Below the pieces are notes generated by a model. The model was not told the origin of the DNA. It saw nothing but the letters and a program-made list of their open reading frames with translations, and did no database searches. Of a stretch of DNA of 5,276 nt, positions 1 through 4,664 are shown piece by piece. Position numbers and translations under genes: made by a program. The DNA comes from Actinomycetota bacterium (GTDB lineage: Bacteria > Actinomycetota > Actinomycetes > Actinomycetales > Microbacteriaceae), in NCBI GenBank assembly GCA_016870695.1, contig VGAV01000200.1, forward strand, positions 1-5,276, written 5' to 3'. Each line of letters opens with the position of its first letter. Position 1 is the first letter of the stretch.

Positions 1-777
1 GGCGTCGGCGGTCTCGACATGGGCGTGGGCGGCCTGACCCGTCGTCAGGTACGGGCGCAGGAGAAGATCCGCACCGCGTCCATCCCGGTCATCACGCCCG
101 ATTTCGACCCGGCCCCCGCCACCGCGGTGCAGCCGGTCGTGGACGAGCGCGCCGAGGCGACGCCCGCCGCCGCGGCATCCGGGACCCCCGCCATCTTCAA
201 GCCCGCCGTCGCGGACGACACCGATGAGACGCCGGTCGCCGCGGACGCCGAGGCCCCGCACGATGACGCCCCGGTCGCCGTGGTCAACCCGAGCCTCGGC
301 TCCGAGCTGCTGGAGGGGGCGACGCCCGAGGTGTCACTGCCGCCGTCCTTCGACCAGCTCATCGCGCGCAGCGCCTCCGCCACCGTGTCGATCAGCACCC
401 CTAACGCGCTGATCCTCTCGCAGACCCCGACGGGCGCCCCGCTCGTCGCGCCGGTCACCGCGACCGGCGAAGTGCTCATCACGGGCACGTTCGACCTGCC
501 CGAGGGCCTCGGGTCGATCGGCCACGCCCCCGGGACGACCGACGGCCGCGACGCCGACGCCGTCCTCATCGACGGCGAGCTCCCGCCCGCGTCCTCGCCC
601 ACCCCCATCGCCGCCAGCGCGGCGATCAGCACCGTCAAGCAGCCGGGTGAGATCATCCGGCCGCCGGCGCCCGAGAAGGGCAGCCGATTGATGATCGGAC
701 TGATCATCACCACCGGAGCCCTGGCGATCGCCGTCGTCGGCGCGCTCGTGCTTGCTTTCACGACAGGAGTCTTCTGA
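1..777 (+). CDS. Hypothetical Ala/Pro-rich protein with one C-terminal membrane helix (5' partial)
   Basis: I do not recognise a characterised family. The frame is open from base 1. The first ATG is at 19, but the codons before it (GVGGLD) echo the residues after it (MGVGGL) and no Shine-Dalgarno sequence precedes it, so the true start probably lies upstream. Counting from ATG 19 there are 252 residues. An 'LTRRQVRAQEK' basic N-terminal motif is followed by about 190 residues of low-complexity Ala/Pro/Thr/Val-rich sequence, then one hydrophobic helix at about 224-249 that ends almost at the C-terminus. There is no signal peptide in what is visible. This suggests a cytoplasmic disordered region tethered to the membrane by its tail. 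The stop overlaps the rsfS start by one base (TGATG), so the two are probably cotranscribed. From memory, a protein of this style often sits between nadD and rsfS in Microbacteriaceae. No function can be assigned. Confidence 0.75.
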   Translation, partial: GVGGLDMGVGGLTRRQVRAQEKIRTASIPVITPDFDPAPATAVQPVVDERAEATPAAAASGTPAIFKPAVADDTDETPVAADAEAPHDDAPVAVVNPSLGSELLEGATPEVSLPPSFDQLIARSASATVSISTPNALILSQTPTGAPLVAPVTATGEVLITGTFDLPEGLGSIGHAPGTTDGRDADAVLIDGELPPASSPTPIAASAAISTVKQPGEIIRPPAPEKGSRLMIGLIITTGALAIAVVGALVLAFTTGVF

Positions 778-1154
778 TGCCGGCTACCCAGAACGGCCGC
801 GACATGATGCAGATCGCGGCAGCCGCCGCCGACGCGAAATCGGGGGAGGACCTCGTCGCGCTCGACGTCTCGGAGCCGCTGCCGCTCGTCGACATCTTCC
901 TCCTCGTCACCGGACGCAACGAGCGCAACGTCGCCGCCATCGCGGACGAGATCGAGGAGAGGCTGCTCGAGGCCGGTCACAAGCGCCTGCGCCGCGAGGG
1001 CCGGCAGGAGTCCCGCTGGGTCCTGCTGGACTTCGGCGACCTCGTCGTCCACGTCTTCCACGAGCAGGAGCGCGTCTACTACGGTCTCGAGCGGCTCTGG
1101 AAGGACTGCCCGGTCGTCCCGATCGACCTGCCGGCGCCCACCACCGCCGACTGA
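777..1154 (+). CDS. rsfS: Ribosomal silencing factor RsfS
   Basis: RsfS (DUF143/Iojap family) binds ribosomal protein uL14 on the large subunit and blocks subunit joining, lowering translation when nutrients are short. The 125-residue product has the family length. It shows the hallmarks in order: an N-terminal helical stretch with 'KSGEDLVALDVSEPLPLVDIF' character (21-41), 'LVTGRNERNVAAIADEIEERL' (43-63, matching the usual TG.S.RQV.AIAD), the basic 'RREG' turn (72-75), the core 'WVLLDFGDLVVHVFHEQER' (81-99) and the closing 'YYGLERLW' (101-108). The ATG at 777 overlaps the upstream stop by one base and is preceded by AGGAG (765-769) at 7-base spacing, which fixes the start and suggests translational coupling. 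No key residue appears missing. A terminator hairpin follows 15 bases after the stop. Confidence 0.96.
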   Translation: MPATQNGRDMMQIAAAAADAKSGEDLVALDVSEPLPLVDIFLLVTGRNERNVAAIADEIEERLLEAGHKRLRREGRQESRWVLLDFGDLVVHVFHEQERVYYGLERLWKDCPVVPIDLPAPTTAD

Positions 1155-1169
1155 TACCGCGGAATCCCG

Positions 1170-1200
1170 GATGCCTCTCGACCCCGCGTCGAGAGGCATC
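1170..1200 (+). terminator. Strong hairpin terminator after rsfS
   Basis: A perfect 13-bp inverted repeat (left arm 1170-1182, right arm 1188-1200) encloses a 5-base loop, CCCGC. It begins 15 bases past the rsfS stop. There is no U-tract, which is common for actinobacterial terminators, so the call rests on stem strength and position between convergent genes. Because the stem is perfect it could act on both strands. Confidence 0.8.
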
Positions 1201-1229
1201 GGCGTTCCCGGCGCCCTCCCCGGGCCGAT

Positions 1230-1305
1230 GCAACCCTCGCGCTGAGGTGACGCAGATGTACGCCGCAGGGCCCTCCCCGCGGACATTTGCGGCAAGTCAC
1301 GGCCC
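1230..1305 (+). repeat. Intergenic direct repeat, copy A (76 bp)
   Basis: This copy matches copy B (1324-1399) at 70 of 76 positions, with a 94-bp offset. Read as plus-strand RNA it folds into a composite hairpin. GTGAC (1247-1251) pairs with GTCAC (1296-1300). GCAGATGTACGC (1252-1263) pairs with GCGGACATTTGC (1279-1290) with one mismatch and one G-U. There is a 5-base bulge at 1291-1295 and a 15-base loop at 1264-1278 that contains self-complementary GGGCCC. It lies between the convergent rsfS and TAXI genes. It looks like a small dispersed repeat of REP or BIME style, but one window cannot show its genome copy number. Confidence 0.75.
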
Positions 1306-1323
1306 GGGGTCTCGCTCATGGGG

Positions 1324-1399
1324 GCAACTCCCGCGCTGAGGTGGCGCAGATGTACGCCACCGGGCCCTCCCCGCGGACATTTGCGACAAGTCACGGCCC
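1324..1399 (+). repeat. Intergenic direct repeat, copy B (76 bp)
   Basis: This is the second copy of the 1230-1305 repeat. Of the six differences, two lie outside the fold (partners of 1235 and 1237). Two lie in the loop (1359, 1361) and one in the bulge (1386). The one change in a stem (1344) turns an A-U pair into a G-U pair in plus-strand RNA. The stem is therefore kept while unpaired positions vary. The loop again carries GGGCCC (1362-1367). Strand is assigned from the direction in which the non-Watson-Crick pairs are G-U. Confidence 0.75.
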
Positions 1400-1409
1400 C
1401 GGAAGGGGC
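1396..1409 (-). terminator. Weak hairpin downstream of the TAXI gene
   Basis: A 5-bp GCCCC/GGGGC stem with a 4-base loop lies about 30 bases past the TAXI stop on the minus strand. It overlaps the last bases of repeat copy B. It is short and has no U-tract. The real stop of the minus operon may be the repeat hairpins or the 1170-1200 stem. Confidence 0.25.
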
Positions 1410-1438
1410 GGTGGCGGGGGACGGGGTCGGGCGAGGCG

Positions 1439-2383
1439 TCAGCCGTAGCGCTCGCGATACCGTCGGGCGGCGGCAGGATGCAGTGGCACGGGCACCGTGT
1501 CGATGAGGCTCGCCGGGGTCAGGTACTGCACGCCGGCGGCATCCGGGGGCACGAGGGCACGCGCGTCGTCGATGAGGATGTCGACGAGCGCCGCGACCGC
1601 GCCGTCGGTCAAGGACGACCGCGCGAGCAGCAGGTTAGCGATGCCGATCGTCGGCACCGGCTCCTCCCCGCCGTAGACCCCCGCGGGGATGGCCGTGGCG
1701 ATGTACGCGTCCGGGTACTGCTCGCGCAGCCGCGGGAGCACGGTCGTGGTGTCCACCAGTCGCAGGGCCGTCGTGCCGGACAGCGCGGCGATCTGCGGCG
1801 TCGGCACTCCGCCCGACCAGAAGAGGGCGTCGATCGCGCCTGTGCGCAGCTGCGTCGCCGCCTCGCCCAGCAGGCGCTCCACGACCACCGGGCCGTCGGG
1901 GACGGCGAGGAGTCCCGCGGCCGCCAGCACCCGGCGCGCCGTCGCGGCGGCGCCCGATCCCGGCGCGCCCAGCGAGACGACGCGGCCCGACAGGTCGCCG
2001 AGGGTCCGGATGCCGCCGTCGGCGCGAACCACGCACTGGAGGTAGTTCTGGTACACCCTCCCCACGGCGACGAGGTCCGAGGTCGGGGAGCCGGCGGCGG
2101 AGTCCGCGAGCGACAACGCGAGCGCGACCCGGTCGGCGTCGAGCAGGGTCAGGTTCTCGACACTGCCCTCCGTCACGAGCGGCCGCAGGCGCAGCCGGCC
2201 GGACCTCTGTGCCGCCTCGGCGAGCAGGCGACCGAACTCCAGATAGCTCCCGCCGTCCTCGCCGCACCCGACGTCCAGGGTCGCGGGCGTCGCGACGTCG
2301 CAGCCGGCCATTGCGAGAAGCCCCGTGCCGGCGAGCCCGGTCAGCACGGCGCGGCGCGTCAGCCCGGCGGACGGAGCGCTCAC
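1439..2383 (-). CDS. TAXI-family TRAP-type solute-binding lipoprotein, no permease partner nearby
   Basis: TAXI proteins are extracytoplasmic receptors of TRAP transporters; characterised members bind glutamate or 2-oxoglutarate-like acids. The product is 314 residues, the usual family length. The GTG start at 2383 overlaps the kinase stop (GTGA, 2380-2383) and places a Tat-style 'TRRAVLT' motif at residues 9-15, a hydrophobic core, and a lipobox M-A-G-C with the lipidated Cys at 28. Family motifs are 'TEGSVENLTLLDADRVALAL' (71-90), 'SLGAPGSG' (137-144), 'GAIDALFWSGG' (182-192) and a C-terminal 'VPLHPAAARRYRE' (299-311). It is the last gene of a regulator-kinase-TAXI operon. The next gene downstream is the convergent rsfS, so no DctQM-like TRAP permease is in the operon. 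A role as sensory partner of the kinase is inferred. The ligand is not visible from sequence. Confidence 0.9.
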   Translation of the reverse strand: MSAPSAGLTRRAVLTGLAGTGLLAMAGCDVATPATLDVGCGEDGGSYLEFGRLLAEAAQRSGRLRLRPLVTEGSVENLTLLDADRVALALSLADSAAGSPTSDLVAVGRVYQNYLQCVVRADGGIRTLGDLSGRVVSLGAPGSGAAATARRVLAAAGLLAVPDGPVVVERLLGEAATQLRTGAIDALFWSGGVPTPQIAALSGTTALRLVDTTTVLPRLREQYPDAYIATAIPAGVYGGEEPVPTIGIANLLLARSSLTDGAVAALVDILIDDARALVPPDAAGVQYLTPASLIDTVPVPLHPAAARRYRERYG

Positions 2384-3750
2384 GCGGCATCCCACCGCAA
2401 GGAGGCCCGCAGACCGCCCTCGGGAGACCGCGCGAGCTCCAGCCGGCCGCCGGATGCCGTCATGAGTTGATCCACGATGGCCAGGCCGAGGCCCGTGCCC
2501 GTCCGCCCGTGGTGCCGCCCGGCGCGCCAGAAGCGGGTGCCCATGCGGGCGAGGTCGTCCTCGCGGAGGTCCGTGCCGGTGTCGTCGACGCGGATCACGG
2601 GACCCGGCTCGACGGTCACGCGCACCTGCGCGCCCGGCCCGGCGTACCGGAGGGCGTTGTCGACGAGCACGTCGACGATCTCGTCGAGGTCCGCACGAGG
2701 GAGGGGCGGCGAGAGCACCGGGGCGGCGTCGGCGACGAGCGTCAGCCCCTCGGCGGCGAGCCGGTCGCGATGCCGGTCGGCGAGGTCGGCGGCCGACAAC
2801 GGACCCGAACGGCCCCGGTCGTCCTCCGCCGGCCCTCGCCGACGCGTGGAGACGCGGTGCTCGGCGTTCGCGAGCACCAGCATGCGATCGACGGTGTGCT
2901 CGAGCCGATCGAGGTCCTGCTCCACGGCTGCGACGTCGGCGGCGTCCTCCGCGGACCGCGGGAGGGCGTCCACGCGCAGCCGGATGGCGGCGAGCGGGTT
3001 GCGCAGCTGGTGGGACGCGTCGGCGACGAACCCGCGCTGCTGCTCGAGCGCGTCCTCGACCTCCACCGCCATGCGTGAGAACGCCCGGCTCAGGCTCCGC
3101 AGCTCGGGTGGCCCGCTCGCCGGCACGCTCTCCAGCGGCCGGTGCGCGGCGACGGCGGCCACGGCGGCGTCGAGCGCCTTGACGGGGCGGAGCACCCATC
3201 GCGTCCAGAGGAGGGATGCCGCCATCAGCGCGACCAGCAGCAGACCGCCGACCGCGGCCACGAGCAGCCATCCGAGGGTGACGTCCGTCCGCGCCTCGCG
3301 CAGGTCGACCCGGAGCACGACGACGCCGCGGGGCAGGTCCCCGGCCGCGATGACCGGCACGGCCACGTCGGCGGTGTCACCGCCCCACGGCAGCACCGTC
3401 GGCAGCGACCACTGGGGGAGCGTTCGCGACGCGGCGGTCACCAGGGCGTCGACGCGGTCGTCGCGGACGAGGTCGCCGGCACGGGCCGCCACATCGCCGC
3501 GCTCGTCGAGGACGAGCACGGCCTCGCCGTACGTCCGCTCGAAGCGCTCGAGGTACGCCTGGAGAGCGGCCGTGTCGCGCTGCGCGAGAGCGGTCCGGGC
3601 GCGTTGGACGATCTGCTCGGCCGCGGCGGTCCGCTGCAGCGCGAGCTGCGACGTCCGCGTCTGCGCGATCGCCTGCCCCACGGGGATGAGCACCGCGATG
3701 ACGGCGATGAGCCCGAACACGAGCAGCGGGAGCAGCACGCGCCGCCTCAC
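2380..3750 (-). CDS. Sensor histidine kinase, TctE-like (extracytoplasmic sensor, HAMP, HisKA, HATPase)
   Basis: This 456-residue membrane kinase shows TM1 at about 5-27 and an extracytoplasmic region of about 28-157 with a PAS/sCache-like 'EAVLVLDERGDVAARAG' strand-turn. TM2 is at about 158-182, followed by HAMP to about 240. The H-box 'FVADASHQLRNPLAAIRLRV' puts the phospho-accepting His at 247. The N-box is 'DNALRYA' (Asn365), then an F-box-like 'RMGTRFWRA' (402-410) and the G2 box 'GTGLGLAIV' (418-426). The G1 box reads D390-T-G392-T-D394, so the second Gly of the usual DxGxG is Asp. A charged Arg/Asp/Glu linker (about 299-316) separates the HisKA and ATPase domains. The start is GTG at 3750, overlapping the regulator stop by 4 bases (GTGA) with GAGGA (3757-3761) at 6-base spacing. 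The cognate partner is surely the adjacent regulator. The stimulus is unknown; the adjacent TAXI lipoprotein is a candidate signal carrier. Confidence 0.94.
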   Translation of the reverse strand: MRRRVLLPLLVFGLIAVIAVLIPVGQAIAQTRTSQLALQRTAAAEQIVQRARTALAQRDTAALQAYLERFERTYGEAVLVLDERGDVAARAGDLVRDDRVDALVTAASRTLPQWSLPTVLPWGGDTADVAVPVIAAGDLPRGVVVLRVDLREARTDVTLGWLLVAAVGGLLLVALMAASLLWTRWVLRPVKALDAAVAAVAAHRPLESVPASGPPELRSLSRAFSRMAVEVEDALEQQRGFVADASHQLRNPLAAIRLRVDALPRSAEDAADVAAVEQDLDRLEHTVDRMLVLANAEHRVSTRRRGPAEDDRGRSGPLSAADLADRHRDRLAAEGLTLVADAAPVLSPPLPRADLDEIVDVLVDNALRYAGPGAQVRVTVEPGPVIRVDDTGTDLREDDLARMGTRFWRAGRHHGRTGTGLGLAIVDQLMTASGGRLELARSPEGGLRASLRWDAA

Positions 3751-4403
3751 GAGTCGTCCTCGAGGCGGTAGCCGAAGCCGCGCACGGTCGTGATGCGGAC
3801 GCCCGGCAGCTTCTGACGGACTTGCGCGAGATGCACGTCGAACGACCGCGACGACGCGGCGTAGGCGTCGCCCCAGACCTCGTCGAGGACCTGCTGGCGG
3901 CTCGCGATCTGTCCGCTACGGCGCGCCAGGGCCACGAGCAGCCCGAACTCGGTCGGCGTCAGCGTGACCGACTCGCCGGCGGAGACCACCGTCCGCGCGA
4001 CGACGTCGACGGCGAGGTCGCCCACCACGATCCGCTCGGCCTGGTGCGGACGGGCGTACCGGCGGACGACCGCGCCCAGCCGCGCGAGCAGCTCGTGGAG
4101 CCGCACGGGCTTGACGAGATAGTCGTCCGCGCCGAGCCTCAGCGCGCGCACGGTGGAACGCTCGTCACCGCGGGCGGTCACGACGATGACAGGCACCTCG
4201 CTGACGGCCCGCAGCTGCGTGAGCGCGTCGAGGCCGTCCATGTCCTCCAGGCCGAGGTCGAGCAGCACGACGTCGGCGTCGCGGTGGCGCAGCAGCAGGT
4301 CGCTCCCGCGGGCGACGCGCGCGCAGGTGTGACCGGCGCGCGTGAGCACCGACGTCAGGGCGGCGGCGACCGACGCGTCGTCCTCGGCCACGAGCACACG
4401 CAT
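3747..4403 (-). CDS. OmpR/PhoP-family two-component response regulator
   Basis: This 218-residue DNA-binding response regulator has a receiver domain at 1-113 with acidic pocket residues Asp8 and Asp9 and the phospho-acceptor Asp49 in 'VVLLDLGLEDMDGLD'. It also has the switch Thr76 and the conserved Lys98 in 'GADDYLVKP'. A winged-helix domain (about 124-215) carries 'LTPTEFGLLVALARRSGQ', 'SFDVHLAQVRQKL' and 'ITTVRGFGYRLE', as expected of the OmpR/PhoP class. The ATG at 4403 was chosen because 'MRVLVAEDD' begins the first receiver strand. Upstream codons stay open but look non-coding. The Shine-Dalgarno is weak: only a GGGG two bases from the ATG. It is the first gene of the operon and lies about 150 bases from an 11-bp-spaced direct repeat that could be its own binding site. 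TctD/QseB-like by architecture, but no orthology is claimed. Confidence 0.95.
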   Translation of the reverse strand: MRVLVAEDDASVAAALTSVLTRAGHTCARVARGSDLLLRHRDADVVLLDLGLEDMDGLDALTQLRAVSEVPVIVVTARGDERSTVRALRLGADDYLVKPVRLHELLARLGAVVRRYARPHQAERIVVGDLAVDVVARTVVSAGESVTLTPTEFGLLVALARRSGQIASRQQVLDEVWGDAYAASSRSFDVHLAQVRQKLPGVRITTVRGFGYRLEDDS

Positions 4404-4415
4404 GGCCCCATCGTA

Positions 4416-4443
4416 GGCACAGCCCCGCCGTACCCCCTGTGCC
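4416..4443 (-). promoter_or_regulatory. Leader hairpin 2 before the response regulator
   Basis: A perfect 7-bp inverted repeat, GGCACAG/CTGTGCC, with a 14-base loop ends 12 bases before the regulator ATG. On the minus-strand transcript it could occlude translation initiation, since no better Shine-Dalgarno lies outside it. Its first arm (GCACAG, 4442-4437) is also complementary to the loop of hairpin 1. As DNA it could instead be a protein-binding dyad. Confidence 0.4.
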
Positions 4444-4454
4444 GCCACCTGACA

Positions 4455-4512
4455 GGCATGTCCCACTTCGTGCAGCACACAGCACCGAAAGCTGCACAAA
4501 ACGGGACACGCC
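4455..4512 (-). promoter_or_regulatory. Long 22-pair leader hairpin (minus-strand RNA)
   Basis: The arms 4512-4491 and 4476-4455 are symmetric around 4483.5 and enclose a 14-base loop. On the plus strand 18 of 22 positions pair and the other four are A/C mismatches. On the minus strand all four become G-U or U-G pairs, giving an unbroken 22-pair stem. That asymmetry argues for a functional RNA transcribed toward the response regulator, whose start lies about 52 bases downstream. It could be a 5' leader element, a premature terminator or a small RNA. It matches no riboswitch class I recognise. Confidence 0.6.
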
Positions 4513-4536
4513 CCCCTCCGCACCGGTGCAGCGCGC

Positions 4537-4554
4537 AATGTAAAGCGAACGTAA
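4537..4554. promoter_or_regulatory. Candidate OmpR/PhoP-type operator: two AAyGTAA half-sites 11 bp apart
   Basis: AATGTAA (4537-4543) and AACGTAA (4548-4554) are direct repeats matching at 6 of 7 bases, one helical turn (11 bp) apart, in an AT-rich patch of a very GC-rich region. This is the usual geometry for OmpR/PhoP-class regulators, and the adjacent operon encodes one. On the minus strand TACATT (4542-4537) fits an actinobacterial -10 (TAnnnT), which would start a leader near 4530 containing both hairpins. I see no convincing -35, so promoter placement is uncertain. Confidence 0.45.
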
Positions 4555-4561
4555 GGATTCC

Positions 4562-4577
4562 CCCGGCAGGTGCCGGG
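4562..4577. promoter_or_regulatory. Perfect 7+2+7 palindrome in the divergent promoter region
   Basis: CCCGGCA (4562-4568) and TGCCGGG (4571-4577) form a compact dyad 8 bases from the direct-repeat operator candidate. The 2-base centre suits a dimeric DNA-binding protein better than an RNA hairpin, although a 6-bp stem with an AGGT loop is possible. The regulator is unknown. Confidence 0.35.
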
Positions 4578-4608
4578 ATGCCGCGACGATGAGCGGACGT
4601 GTCCCACC

Positions 4609-4638
4609 GGTGTCGCTGTGCACGAGCTCGGCGACGCC
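4609..4638 (+). promoter_or_regulatory. Leader hairpin upstream of the KgtP-like gene
   Basis: GGTGTCGC (4609-4616) pairs with GCGACGCC (4631-4638), with one G-U, around a 14-base loop containing the palindromes GTGCAC and CGAGCTCG. An alternative pairing uses flanking ACCGGT copies (4606-4611 with 4639-4644) and a 3-base bulge. It ends 26 bases before the transporter ATG, close enough to affect ribosome loading if transcription starts upstream of it. The transcription start is not known. Confidence 0.35.
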
Positions 4639-4664
4639 ACCGGTCCCCGAACGAACGGATTCCC

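Noticed and set aside
45..1394. Long open frame on the minus strand across the hypothetical gene, rsfS and the repeats
   Set aside because: It overlies two well-supported plus-strand genes. Its length reflects the high-GC third-position pattern of those genes, and its N-terminus is only the translated intergenic repeat.
1079..1394. Repeated Cys/His-containing peptide (MTCRKCPRGGP..VHLRHLSA) read from the minus strand of both repeats
   Set aside because: It looks like a tandem zinc-ribbon-like peptide, but the variation between copies follows RNA pairing rather than codon positions, and there is no separate start signal. I treat it as a by-product of the DNA repeat.
1155..1438. CRISPR array
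   Set aside because: There are only two copies of a 76-bp unit with an 18-bp spacer. This does not fit CRISPR repeat and spacer sizes, and no cas gene is present.
2384..3271. Upstream in-frame extension of the TAXI frame to 610 residues
   Set aside because: The added part is Arg/Ala-rich shadow sequence over the histidine kinase. The GTG at 2383 gives a clean Tat lipoprotein signal and a 4-base overlap.
2477..3793. Plus-strand open frames of 200-440 residues across the kinase gene
   Set aside because: They are Arg/Ser/Ala-rich shadow frames opposite a kinase with every catalytic motif in order.
4459..4607. TGTCCC motif three times (4459, inverted at 4503, and 4600) as a regulator operator
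   Set aside because: Two of the copies are simply the arms of the long hairpin, so the remaining single copy is not evidence of an operator.
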